From Branchiostoma floridae (taxonomy: Eukaryota; Chordata; Leptocardii; Amphioxiformes; Branchiostomatidae): 64,000 nt of DNA. Both the position numbers and the translations under genes were made by a program. Of this stretch, positions 12,550-23,854 are shown one piece after another; within the stretch, counting starts at the first letter, position 1; every line of letters begins with the position of its first letter. The stretch lies in assembly GCF_000003815.2 (NCBI RefSeq), contig NC_049988.1, positions 22,745,069-22,809,068 on the forward strand, written 5' to 3'. The notes below the pieces were generated by a model, which saw only the letters and a list, made by a program, of their open reading frames with translations, was not told the origin of the DNA and made no database searches.

Positions 12550-14443
12550 ATGGCAGAACAAGTTGGAGAAGCAGGACAGGCAGCAGCCCAGCCTGTGATA
12601 GAAATGATGGCAGAGTGGGGCAGGGTGTACCTGAGGATCACCGACGTCTGGTTGGCACGTGGACTCGCCATAGGTGCGTTCTACCTGGCCAACAGGTACC
12701 TCACTATGAGGGCTGTCCGTCGGGCTGTTGAGAGGAGGGACCCCGACAACCCCAACCAGCCAGCCGACCCACAGGTGGGGTTGGAGGCAGAGGTGGACTC
12801 CCTCCTAGTTCCTGTCATCTTCTACTCCCAGCTGGGCTACCAATACTTCACCTCAATCCTGAACGGACCCTTCCTTAAGGCCTGTCTCCAAGCTGAACTC
12901 GCAAAGGTCGGGTATGAGGCACCCATCGATGTAAGTGTTGAGAAGTGGGATCTACCAAACCTGATGGAGGGGGGAGCAGGGCCCCAGATGGGGGAGGAGA
13001 GAGTTCAGGGCTGGCTGGCAGAACTACAGATATCTGAGAAGGTAAGTAAAGATAATGATTCCATATGATATATATTCTAAACTATCATTCTCAACAATTT
13101 TAGCCTTTGGTGTATATATTGGAGGAGAAAATGCATCACATTTATCTAAGATTTGTTATAATAATATACTGGATACATTTCTGCCTGTCTACTCCATAAA
13201 TGTTTCCTACTAAAAAAAGAACAGCAGCAACAACTACAACTGAAGTTCAACTGTAATTTCAAATTATTGCCAGAATCTTCAACCAACTCTTTATCAAGGA
13301 AGATTTACGCAAACCAGTGACCAGTGAAACTTCAACAGTGCCAACCTTCAATCGTATTGGTATAATAACAGCTAAGCTTTTAAAGTGTGACAAAGTGTTA
13401 ACTCAAAGATTAAATTTCTCTTGCCCCAGGCCAGCATCATCAGCACTGCAGCAGGGGATTCTGGGATACCTGAGGATGTCTCCTCTGTAGCAGGTGTCTC
13501 TACTGTTGCATCATGGGAGGATGTGGAGGAGGAGGAGGCTGGACCATCACAGGCCAGACTTCCCCAGCAGCCTCCAGCACAGACCACACCTACTGCACAG
13601 CAGGCTGAGCTACAGGAGGGCCCACTGAAGGGGCTGAGAGCCAGGCTACTGAAGCACAAGGACTCACCAACTAAACAGGCACGGCTCAAGGCCTACAGCT
13701 GTCTGGAAAAGGGGGCTGCCATGGTAACCACAGGGGGGTACCAGAAGGGGGAGGGGGTGGAGTACCTGCTGGAGGGGATCATACTGATGGAGTCTGGGGA
13801 CTCTGGTGATGTTAATGCAATCCTGTTTGACCAGGTTGGGCTGCACCTGGACAGAGCTAAGTTAAACCAACTCACTTCCACACAGCTCCAGGCTAACCCT
13901 GACAGCACCCCCTGTCTGCTCATACAGGCACTGCAGCTTCCCTATGGACACAGCCGACAGCAGGCCATAAACCATGTGATTGACATTGTTCTACAGCATG
14001 GAGAAACAGACCCCATGTACAAACATCTGGCTTACATGTACTGTGCTTTAGGGTATACAATACTGGAAACCACCAAACAACCAGCCCCAGCCCTGTCTGC
14101 CTGTGCCAGTGCCCTTATGCACAAATCTGGCCACCTGCATGCCCTGTTCCTCACAGCATGGTGTTCCATGGATGTGTCTGTCCCACAGGCCATCAGGCAG
14201 TTTCACCACTACATCCACACAGCTCCTACAGACCATCGCTGGGTGTCCCTTGCTCATTACTACCTGGTTACCCTGTACGGCCAGCAGGACCAATCTGTCC
14301 ACAGGGACAGAATCCTGCACCACTACAACATGGCCCAGCAGACTGACAGGAACAGGCTACCTGTGTTTGGTCCAACTCCCAGTGGGATAACAGACCCAGC
14401 CAGGAGGGTGTATGAACAAGTCATGGCACAACCTCACAAGTGA
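12550..14443 (+). CDS. TPR-like repeat protein, array copy 3
   Basis: Intact two-exon member, about 501 residues, function unknown. Exon 1 is 12550-13041 (164 codons, GTAAGT donor, phase 0). Exon 2 is 13430-14443, after TTGCCCCAG, 337 residues. It is closest to copy 1 by eye, so copy 1 is probably the younger, damaged duplicate of this type. The order is: short N-terminus, hydrophobic segment at about residues 34-50, conserved PDNPNQPADPQ block, acidic WEDVEEEEAG linker, then helix pairs to the C-terminus. No catalytic motif or signal peptide is recognised. A membrane anchor followed by a helical solenoid suggests a scaffold or receptor-like cytosolic domain, which is inference only. A candidate AATAAA lies near 14802. 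Confidence 0.78.
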
Positions 14444-14866
14444 CCATGCAGTTCAATATCAGTACAAAACATGTAAAAGTCAAAAAGATGCAAGCTTTAG
14501 TGTTTCATCAATGGTCAGAGACATTGAAGCTTATCTTATAATGATCAATGTATAATGTATAATATAGTACAATATATGTATAGTATAAAATATACAGTAC
14601 ACAGAGCTTGCTTGTAATTGTAGGAAAGGCATTTGCAGTTACTATCATTCTCTGCAGTTTTGAGTGACCATAATTATGGATCTGTACCCAATGCCTGGAG
14701 TCATACATAACTTTGACTGTTCTCTAATTTTAGTCATCTTATAATCATGTAATCATGTAGTCATGTAATGCATGTATAAGATACTAGTTGTGTGCTATGT
14801 AAATAAAACCCTTCTTGTCTCAAATTATTTTTCATCCATCTATGTAAACACTGTAACAATTAGTGT
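14444..14866 (+). other. 3' flank of copy 3
   Basis: Homologous to the window start (1-680). Contains an AATAAA-like site near 14802 in 'tatgtaaataaaacc'. No other gene. Confidence 0.5.
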
Positions 14867-15202
14867 CAGGGCTCGAAATACTTTTTTCAGCATACCTGCA
14901 CTGGTGCAGATGACATTGAAAATTACCTGCACCAGAAAAAATTTACCTGCACCACTCTTAACTTAATTAATAATTGTGAATCATACTATATTGTTCAGGA
15001 ACCATGTGTTGCTATTTCTCTTTTATACTTTATTAACGCAGCTAATAACAATTCATACACGCCTACATCATAGGGACATTTATGTATAAAACCCAGCACA
15101 TGGACCAGTGAAGACTAGGTGTAGGTAGACACCAGAAATACCTGCACAGCTCCAATTTTACCTGCACTAACCTGCATATACAGGTGGTATTTCGAGCCCT
15201 GC
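14867..15202. mobile_element. Foldback element with CAGGGCTCGAAAT ends, TSD AGTGT
   Basis: Ends are CAGGGCTCGAAAT at the left and its inverse ATTTCGAGCCCTG at the right, flanked by AGTGT on both sides. The interior is filled with 'acctgcaccag'-type words and has no useful frame. The homologous flank at about 660-700 reads 'ttagtgtagtatt' without the element, an empty site in the same window. A second member sits at 21406. Confidence 0.75.
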
Positions 15203-15579
15203 AGTGTAGTATTTCTCATTAAAACATCACAAATTGGTTACTATATAATTGCATCTCTGTCATGTTGTGAGTCAAATGTTCCTGTAGCTTAAGTGGTAGC
15301 TCAGAGCTTTGGCCACGTTCAAGGGAAGGGCTGTAAAACTATAGTCTTCTACAGAAACATCAAGGAAACTTACTGCCTTATGTGCCACTAGGCAATACAA
15401 GTGTCTGAACAAACAAACATGTTGTGATTCGGTCTACCTGTCCCCTGAATACTAGGCAATAGATCACAATTTTACGATCCCTTGATTGGTCTTCTTGCGC
15501 ATGTTTGACTCTACTTATCTGTTGACCAACAAACACAACTACAAATATCAATTACTACGTACTTGACCTAAGTACCTAC

Positions 15580-18500
15580 CCAAGTGAACACAAGTCTTGA
15601 GCAGGTAGGTTGCAGCCTTGTTGTACTCTGTGCTCTGATTTCTGGCCATGCTGTGTAACACAACGGACAGACCCCCTGCTGACACTAGCTGCTGCTGGAT
15701 CTCTTCTACAAGTAAACAACAACAAACAAACAACAGTTAAAAAAATAAACAAAGTTGCAGCCTTGTTGCACTCTGTGCTCTGATTACGATCCATGTTGCG
15801 TAGCACGATGAATGGAACAACTGCTGATACTAGCTGCTGCTAGATATCTTCTACAAGTAAACTACTACTTACTTTTACGACAGTTATAATATAAACAAGG
15901 TTGCTGCCTTGTTGTACTGTGCACTCTTGTTTCGGGCCATGCTTTGTAGGATGGTAGACAGACCTTCAGACGACAACAATGAAACAAATAAGAAATAAAC
16001 AACAAATACAAACTTCCTGCAGACACATGTTTGCTGTTGACTCTATCATAAAAACAAATGTTTGGTCTCTGAATATGTTTGAAAAGAAATTAAGTTTAAA
16101 GACACAATCACCAGCTTATGCTGAATGTAATAAGCAATCCATTCACAAGAAATAGCTTCAAATGACAGGAAGCAGGTGATATTTCTTGCATTGAAGTGCT
16201 GTATGTATAGTAACATGATGTAAATATGTAACTGTTTTGCTTAAACAATGTAAGTTAATGCTAGTGATTTTATGATTCTATGTTTATTGCAGTAAATTGT
16301 ATTTGTAATACGTAACATGTATGTATTTTCTTTCCCAGGGTTAGCCCTTAGCAATAGTCCATGGCTAGTTGGGCAGCCCTTGCTGTATGTACACAGCTGA
16401 ACGAATAAATAGAATAAAAAAATGTACATAGAATTTCAAACCTAAAGAAAACACTAGCAACAAAGTTTTTTTGGTACTTACTGTTCATCTCTGTAAGGTG
16501 CAGAATGGTGAGCAGCACCTGTAGCTGTAGCTGGGAGTCCTGGAGGTTCATCGACAGAAGCTGTACCATCAGGGGTACCGTCTTCAACTGGTGGATCAAC
16601 TGAAGTCCTCGTGCTAAACAAACAAACAAACAAGTAAACAACTGTAGGTGTGAGTCTTGCAGGTTTAAGGTTTATCGTCTTGCAGTAGATCAGCTGCAGT
16701 CCTCGTGCTAAACAAACAAACAAACTAGTAAACAACTCCTGCAGGTTCATAAACAGCAATTGCACCATCAGGGGGACCATCTTTAGTTGGTGGATCAACT
16801 ACAGTCCTCGTGCTAAACAAACAAACAAACAAACGAGTAAACAAGTCCTGGAGGTTCATTGACAGAAGTTGCACCATCAGGGGTACCGTCTTCAGCTGGT
16901 GGATCAACTGAAGTCCTCGTGCTAAACAAACAAACAAGTAAACAACAACTCCTGCAGGTTCATGGACAGTAGCTGCACCATAAATGGAACTGTCTTCAGT
17001 TGGTGGATCAACTGCAGTCCTCGTGCTAAACAACAAACAAATAAACAAGTAAACAACTGTAAGTGCGAGTCCTGCAGGTTTATTGTCTTCAGCTGGTGGA
17101 TCAACTGAAGTCCTCGTGCTAAACAAACAAACAAACATGTAAACAACTTCTGCAGGTTCATCAATATCAGCTGCACCATCAATGGAACTGTCTTCAGTTG
17201 GTGGATCAACTGAAGTCCTTGTGCTAAACAAACAAACAAAAAAGAGCAAAGGTGTCATATGTAAAATGTTGAGCACTGACAGACCATGAACTTCATAAAA
17301 ACTTAGTGTGTTCAGTCTACATTCCTGTCCTTGGTGCTGAACTGACAACAGCTGATGTTTCTCTTCATTGCACACTTGCACAACTAACCTCTTAATATTT
17401 AGACAACACAGAATTTTACAGGTTTTACAATCGTTATTCTAGAAAACACTTTTCAACCAGAGTGAATGTGAAAATATCACACTTTCTGTATCTATATAGA
17501 CACATATCTCACTCCATACAGCCCTATCTAACTAAGTTCTCAATATCAATACCAGAGTCTATAGTTACTTAAAGTTTCGGTAAAAGTCAAACTGTACCCA
17601 GGCACTTTGATTCCATAGGAGAAGAGACGAAACTATTTTCTGTTTGGCTCGACAACAGTGTCCCACAAATTTTACCTTCATTGAGTCAGCTTCTGAGATA
17701 GCCATGGGAAACTTCCTTTTCTATAAAGATGGTTTAACTGCCTTTAACTGTAACATTCCAAATTTGTAGGTACACAACGCAGCAGTAGCTGATTACTGTA
17801 ATTCCTGATTTTTTCAATGTACTGTTATGTTCACGGTTTTCACTGTGACGACTATAACGTGAACTTATCATTACTGATAACAAATAAATCACAGCCTTTT
17901 TTAATGCGCACTTGTCACGACAGTGAACAATTAGTTCCGAGAACAAGCTAAATTTTCTCAGACCGTGAAAATTTGGTACCATGAAGACAAAGTGAATTAC
18001 AGTATATTGCACTATACACTGAACGAACTTTTGCACATTCNNNNNNNNNNNNNNNNNNNNNNNNNNNNNNNNNNNNNNNNNNNNNNNNNNNNNNNNNNNN
18101 NNNNNNNNNNNNNNNNNNNNNNNNNNNNNNNNNNNNNNNNCTCAACAATGTGCTGTAGAACCATCATCAGGGCCTGCAGCCCTCCCGCTAGCATCCAACG
18201 CTTCTGGGTACGCTCTGCAAGAGAGATAGAGTGAGAGTGAGGGAGGGGGAGAGAGAGTGAGTGAGGGAAAGAGGGAGTGAGTTTCTGCTCAACAGTGCGC
18301 TGTAGAACCGTCATCAATGCAGCCCTCCCGCTAGCATCCATCGCTTCTGGGTACACTCTGCAAGAGAGAGGGAGAGTGAGAGAGTGAGGGATGGAAGGAG
18401 GAAGGGAGGGAGAGTGTGATCATGAGTGAGTGAGTGCTCAACAATGCGCTGTAAAACCGTCATCAGGGCCTGCAGCCCTCCTGCTACCATCCAACGTTTC

Positions 18501-21500
18501 TGGGTACGCTCTGGAAGAGAGAGGGAGTGAGAGAGTGAGTGAGTGAGTGAGTGAGGGATGGAGAGAGAGAGAGAGTGAGTGAGTGTGAGTGAGTGAGTGA
18601 GTGAGTGAGTGAATGAGTGGGTGAGAGAGAAAAGAAGAAAAAGGATGTTGGGATGGATGGATGAAGAGAATGGAAAAGGGAACCAGTGTACATTATGTAT
18701 CAATGTACAAACAAATGAATCAATGTATTGAATTCAAGGTTACTGGTTCTAGTCTAGGTAGTGAAAGATGGCACAGCAATATCAATTCGGTGGTTTAAGT
18801 TTGTCAAGAATGTAGAAATGAATGTACTCACTATTGTTTGATATGACCATGCCTAGGTAGTAGCAGATGGGGCGTACAGATTAGCTGATCAATGTTAGTG
18901 AGTTAGCTAGGAAAGAAGGAATAAATGAATGTACATGCATATTGTTTGATATGACCATACCAAGGAAGTAACAGATCTTAGTGAGTTAGTTGGGAATGAA
19001 TGAATGAATGAATGAATGAATGAATGAATGAATGAATGAATGAATGAATGAATGAATGAATGAATGAATGAATGAATGAATGAATGTACTCACTATTGTT
19101 TGATATGACCATACCCAGGTAGTACATATGTAACAGATCTTAGTGAGTTAGCTAGGAAGGAAGGAATAAGTGAATGTACTCACTATTGTTTGATATGACC
19201 ATGCCAAGGAAGTAACAGATCTTAGTTAGTTAGTTAGGAAAGAAGGAATAAGTGAATGTACTTACTGTTGTTGGATATGACCATACTTGGGTAGAAACAG
19301 ATGGGGGTACAGACTGGCTGATCAATGTTAGTGAGCCAGGAAAGGAGGAATAAATGTATGTACATGTAAACGCATGATCATGTACTTACTATTGTTTGAT
19401 ATGACCATGCCAAGGAAGTAACAGACCTTAGTGAGTTAGTTGAGAAGGACTGAGTAAATGAATATATGTATGTACTGTTGTTTTATATGACCATTCCCAG
19501 GTAATAACAGATGGCTGATCAATGTTATTGAGTTAGCTAGGAAAGAAGGAATAAATGAATGTATATGTAAACGCATGATCATGTACTCACTGTTGTTTGA
19601 TATGACCATGCCAAGGAAGTAACAGATCTTAGTGAGTTAGTTGAGAAGGACTGAGTAAATGAATATATGTATATACTGTTGTTTTATATGACCATTCCCA
19701 GGTAATAACAAATGACTGTATGTACTTACTGTTGTTTGATATGACCATGCCCAGGTAGTAACAAATGGGGCGCACAGCCTGGCTGATACACCCGTCTTTC
19801 AGTAGCTTCACAATAGGAGCAAAGGTGCCCGAACACAGGTATTGGTTCTCCTCTGTAGGAAGGCATGCAAGGAAAGAGTGCTATAAACATCTAACCGTTT
19901 CGAAGAATCTTCAGTTGGTATGTCAATATGGTATACAACACAGTTTGTACTGAACTAAAATTTGGGAATTTGTCTTCAGAGGAAAAAAATACATTGTTCC
20001 AAAAAATCAATAACTGCATTTTCTACATTTCATTAATGATGAAATACATATAACATACATTTTTACAGGGAGGTGTTTGTTATAAGCCCTCTCCCTTTAA
20101 GGTTATAAAGGCACGTCCTCAAAAACAGGACCACCATTTTACAAACCTTCCGAAAGAAGAATGCAGCCCTACCAACGATCAAACCAGGGTCTCCTAAATA
20201 TTGGGAATGAGGAGCTCAACTGAGCTGCTATCAGTTGGGCCACAGGGACATCCCCGACATAACAGTATTAGTACTTAGCAAAGAACCTTCTACCATTCTG
20301 TGGATTGTTCACACATGCTGCAAGCCCATTGGTGACAGCAGTCCACAGCTCAAAAGCCTGGTCCTGTGGGCCATCCAACTGGCTCTGTCCACTGCTGTTG
20401 GTGGCATACGTGAGAGGGAGGGAGGACCTGTTCAACAAAACAAACAAACAAGTAAACAACAGGTGCGTCTATGAAGTACGCTGAGCACTGTTGTTAGATG
20501 CATAGGTGTGAGAGAGAGAGGACCTGTACAGGAAACAAACAAACAAGTTAACAACTTTTTAGCTGGCTCACTCCACTGGTATTGGTGGCTCGCCAGAGAA
20601 AAGCGCTCAGCGACTACGAGTCTTTCCCGAGCTCCTAGCAACATGCCCCGTAAATCGAATTAGCTGGCCCTGGGAGTTACGCCACTGCGGATGGCATAAC
20701 TCCCTTGGCCGGCTAGCACTGACTGCTGCCCACCCCTATCAGGGACCCATACAGCATTATTATCAAATAGTGGAAACCATAGTGTACACTACCACTACTA
20801 GTTCTACTGTAGTTACTTACACAAAGAGCTGAATCATGGTCAGCATGCATTGCCTCTCTCTCGCCAGTCTCTGACCCTCTCCTGAAATCAATAATATTCA
20901 ATATTTACCATTCACTCAATCTCAATTTGAGCAATTCTTGCTGATGAAAATGACTCTAATGACGGTTGGTTGTAATTCCAAAATTATTGTTAATTTTCAT
21001 ACAAATTACTTTCTCCTTTGGAAGGAAAAGTGGCATTGCAGAATTCGTATTATTTCTATAAGAGACAAGTAATGATTCAACAGACCTCTATTCCAGGGTC
21101 AAATCTTTGTACTAGTAGTTTTAATTTGTTCAACTAACTTACTGGCTCAAAACTTAAAGACAACTTTTTTAAAAGACCCAAAGAAAGTACAATTGCAAAT
21201 TACATCTGCAGGAATGTTGCTTACTGTTGTTTGAGGCCAGACAGTTGGCCAGGAAGGCTGCAGTTCTCTTCACTTCAGGTAGGCTGTGCTGGTCCGACAG
21301 TTTGGACTGCAGGAAGGCGAAGACTTGGGGGATGCACAGCTTACTTTGGCATGATCCTGAGGGAGAAAACATGGTAAAATACATCTTGATTTAGGTCTAC
21401 AATATCAGGGCTCGAAATTCATATTTGGGATTAGGTGCACTGGTGCACCCAGCTTAAAAAATTGGGTGCACCAAATTTTTTTGGGTGCACCACTTAAATT

Positions 21501-23854
21501 TAAGTAATAACCTAAAAGTAATAATAAAACTTAGTTACAAGCTATCAAATTCTTAAACAAGTACCATGACAGACATTTTTATTATCTTTTATAACACTTA
21601 GATGTCAAGACTATGATGTATACTTTGTACTAGTATACTTTGTACTAGTATACTTTGATATCTTTACATGTACATAAACCTAAGAAAATATTTGGGTGCA
21701 CCCTGTGCAGCCACGGAAAATAATTGGGTGCACAGCTCGCATTTTGGGTGCACCTGGGTGCACATGCACCCAGCATTTTGAGCCCTGAATATACATCATC
21801 TTTTCCGTAAGGCATTTGATTTCACATAATTTGTAGAGAAAAAGTCTTATTCACATGGTTCATAGTGAAGCGAACAAATTTTGCATAATTGTGTTCCTTG
21901 ATTTTAGCATATTAGTACATTTGTGTTCTTCTGAGTTCAGTTGTCAGGAATTATCAAGACCCCCATTCAGACCCTCATAGAAAGCTACAGCCTGTTTTCA
22001 TCAGCCATTCAAGGGACTACTAGTATCGTAGTACTAGTAAGGAAAAGTGGTTGCTAAGGGCAGGATGGGGTTTACTATGTAGAAATAGACAGGACGTCTG
22101 TTTCAATGTTGCTTGTGACTGGAGGTCAGGTTGCCTGTAAAAGGTGGTTGTCTGACCAGGTTTGACTATATTTAATAATACAAACTGTAGGCAATATGTT
22201 CAATATAAACAGTACAATGAATTATGTGGATCTGACTGTTTGGGCTGTAGAAAGGTGAAAACCTTGCCCAGCTTGCTTTGGCACAATCCTGCTAACATGG
22301 GAGATAGAAATGTACCTCAATCCAGTCATGGCAAACATAGTTTTTCTAACTACTGCATTACTTGTCTTTTGATGAAATAAGCTTGCAATAGACCATAGAA
22401 TACAATGACTTATATTTCTTACAGCACTTACGGTTGATCTGTGCAGCACAGCTAAGTGTATACAATGCAGCCTGTTGCACCTCCAGGTGTTTTGTGAACA
22501 CAGCAAGGTGCAGAATGGCCATCAGACCTCCCTTATACTGAAGTCTCTCACATGCCTCTCCTGTAAGTAAAGATAATATTATCATTAAAGTCTGATAAGG
22601 CCACAGCAAGTAAATTTTATGGATGACATCCTCTGCAGACTGCAAAAATAGTGCGATAGGGCAAAAAAAAAACAAGATGGGTGAAAAAAAACAAGATGGC
22701 TAAATTTTAAAAGATAGGCACATAAAGTTGTGATGACTGTTGTAAAAAGAATTAAAAGGACAAAACATGGTATCAGAGCCAACAAGGCATTCAGTCCCGT
22801 ATTCAAAACATGTACTGGTGTGGTAAAAGTGACACTAGTGTGGTAGACTGGCATCACCATCAAAGTTGGTAACCACACTCATGGCCTCCATATTGGTGTC
22901 ACTTTTACAACTATCCAATAAGTTTCATTTCTACAATTACAGCCCTGGGTACCTCGCAAGTGTCACTTCTACAAGTACAATTATTAGGCTACAACACAAT
23001 ATATTTGCTCATTGTGGTAATTTATTATCATGTTGAAGATAATCCTGCAGAAGAAAAAAATTCTTGTTTTTTTTTCTGAAATCAGGCGAAAATTAATGCG
23101 CGCGCGGATGTCATCCATAAAATTTACTTGCTGTGGCCTAATGCTATAAAAAAAGCTTATAACCACAAACCTGTGTACACAAAATAACACACTGTCAGTT
23201 ACACTACTTTCTGGAGCATTACATTCTGTAAAAGGGAAATTTTCAAAAGAATTTGGTTTTGCAGTAGTGAGAACATTGAATATTGCTCGAGAAGCATTAT
23301 TGGTCATTTGCACTCTATGAAGCGTGTTATTTTTTATCCTGAATTCATTGTTAACCATTTTCGAGCCATTCTTGAACACCTAGACCTGCTGAGGCAAATG
23401 TCATATAGCCTTTGGACATCATAATCTTGAACAATCTGGCTTCAAGAAGATGCTATTGTCACCAGCTCCACACATGAATCAACAGCTTTTACGCAAAAGT
23501 ACAGCTGCTATAGGTGATCGAGTCGTGCAGAATGCATTGGGAAGCTTCCAATTTTGTTCCAGCGTTGTCAGCCTTTCTGAATGCACTGTTAAGCGTTGCA
23601 GGCATTCCTTAAGTCGCCATCAAGCATTGGCGGCTAGTATACCCCATGCAGACCCTCTTACAAGTTGCCATCCCAAACAACAATGGCGTAAAATATAATG
23701 AAAATTTTCAACTGTGTTATTTGTTTGACCTACCGTTCTCCATGCAAAGGTGTGCGAGTGCCACCAGAGCCTGTTTCTGTGCCTGAGGACAGTCTTTCTG
23801 GGTCTTTATACAGTCCAGCAGCACGGTAAGACTGGACATCGCCTCGGAAGACAT
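15580..23854 (-). CDS. TERB1-like ARM-repeat protein, N-terminal part
   Basis: Minus-strand coding exons: 23854-23734 (ATG at 23854), 22560-22432, 21356-21225, 20881-20821, 20427-20294, 19852-19730, ~18211-18141 (runs into N gap), 16613-16482 and 15705-15580. All have GT-AG borders. All resolved junctions before the gap are in frame in phase 1, except the 20821/20427 junction, which is phase 2. The exons encode ARM helices such as AQKQALVALAHL, QQAALYTLSCAAQ and KRTAAFLANCLASNN. The order and wording (DAQKQAL-like, AALYTL, CVNNPQN-ENQ, RPIC, NKAAT) follow my memory of the N-terminal ARM domain of TERB1, which with TERB2 and MAJIN tethers meiotic telomeres to the nuclear envelope. The C-terminal TRF1-binding and Myb regions of TERB1 are not in the window. 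The last exon has a GTAGGT donor with no partner. Without a search, another ARM protein cannot be excluded. Confidence 0.65.
15755..15990 (-). repeat. Acceptor-edge copies of the last ARM exon
   Basis: Two decayed copies of the 5' part of exon 15705-15580, with the preceding CTTGTAG-like acceptor, lie upstream in gene sense (near 15755-15860 and 15897-15985). Copy one has an in-frame TAG soon after its acceptor. They preserve 'cagagcacagagt' and 'aacaaggctgcaac' words, so they are partial exon duplicates, not intact alternative exons. Confidence 0.65.
16614..17240 (-). repeat. Tandem acceptor-edge array of the ARGLQLIHQLK exon
   Basis: Six ~95-110-bp units lie upstream, in gene sense, of exon 16613-16482. 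Each is 'gttt'-rich intron end, TTTAG acceptor, then about 50-75 nt of the exon (ARGLQLIHQLK). Acceptor borders are near 16709, 16812, 16921, 17022, 17118 and 17222. The exon frame is largely open across several units, but the units lack the exon's donor half. This is not a simple microsatellite, because each unit carries recognisable coding sequence. Confidence 0.8.
17241..18040 (-). other. Intron of the ARM gene; possible extra exon at ~17310-17385
   Basis: Mostly AT-rich sequence without clear coding. On the minus strand near 17385-17310 an open stretch reading VVQVCNEEKHQLL follows an AG and could be a missing ARM helix, but the polypyrimidine tract is poor and the donor uncertain. I do not include it in the gene model. 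Confidence 0.25.
18041..18140. other. Assembly gap (100 N)
   Basis: Exactly 100 N, a conventional placeholder length, so the real size is unknown. It cuts the ARM-gene exon encoding RTQKRWMLAGGLQ, so that exon's donor side is missing. Confidence 0.99.
18212..18520 (-). repeat. Acceptor-edge copies of the RTQKRWM exon in a CTCTCACTC background
   Basis: Two further copies of the exon edge (about 18360-18287 and 18511-18435) encode RTQKRWM-AGGLQALM. They are separated by (GAGA/GAGT)n pyrimidine tracts, which read as extended 3' splice-site tracts on the minus strand. The copy next to the gap is taken as the real exon. The other two lack a convincing donor. Confidence 0.7.
18530..18640. repeat. 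(GTGA/GAGA)n low-complexity tract
   Basis: Continuous gagtgagtgagt/gagagaga runs. This is the pyrimidine-rich strand of the ARM intron and has no coding meaning. Confidence 0.8.
18815..19720 (-). repeat. Donor-edge tandem array of the VRPICYYLGMVISNN exon
   Basis: About nine degenerate ~90-110-bp units lie downstream, in gene sense, of exon 19852-19730. Each repeats the exon 3' end (YYLGMVISNN) followed by a GTAAGTAC-like donor. Units begin near 18823, 18930, 19084, 19177, 19258, 19382, 19471, 19583 and 19672. Unlike the other arrays it is the donor edge that is multiplied. Confidence 0.8.
18995..19087. repeat. (GAAT)n microsatellite
   Basis: About 23 uninterrupted GAAT tetramers inside the donor-edge array. 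Confidence 0.95.
20460..20610 (-). repeat. Acceptor-edge copies of the YATNSSGQ exon
   Basis: Two fragments matching the 5' edge of exon 20427-20294 (acceptor ACAG|GTCCTC, then CTCTCAC and ATGC words) lie upstream in gene sense near 20523-20470 and 20600-20560. They are strongly decayed. Confidence 0.5.
20635..20715. mobile_element. Short copy of a GGGGCATGTT-containing repeat
   Basis: Contains, inverted, the words 'acggggcatgtt', 'cgtaactccc' and 'tagccggc' also present at 62288-62345. An interspersed repeat fragment; class unknown. Confidence 0.4.
21406..21787. mobile_element. Foldback element with CAGGGCTCGAAAT ends, TSD AATAT
   Basis: Left end CAGGGCTCGAAAT, right end ATTTTGAGCCCTG, with a perfect AATAT duplication on each side (21401-21405 and 21788-21792). 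The interior repeats 'gggtgcacc' and its complement. Same family ends as 14867-15202 but a different interior vocabulary. It lies in an intron of the ARM gene. Confidence 0.78.
22598..23139. mobile_element. Non-autonomous TIR element in ARM-gene intron 1
   Basis: Inverted ends of about 33 bp: 'aggccacagcaagtaaattt...gatgacatcc' at the left and 'ggatgtcatccataaaattt...gctgtggcct' at the right. About 540 bp, no transposase frame visible. Confidence 0.75.

Noticed and set aside
14103-14390. Cys/Thr-rich frame overlapping TPR-like exon 2
   Set aside because: Recurs in all copies because the parent exon is conserved; has no independent start context.
16725-17381. 218-residue minus-strand frame with repeated STRTSVDPP peptides
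   Set aside because: It reads the exon-edge array in the wrong frame. The exon's true frame (ARGLQLIHQLK) is given by the intact exon 16613-16482 and neighbouring phases.
18314-18703. Ser/His/Leu-rich (THSLTHS) protein frame
   Set aside because: Translation of a GAGT/GAGA low-complexity tract; only the short RTQKRWM parts are exon-derived.
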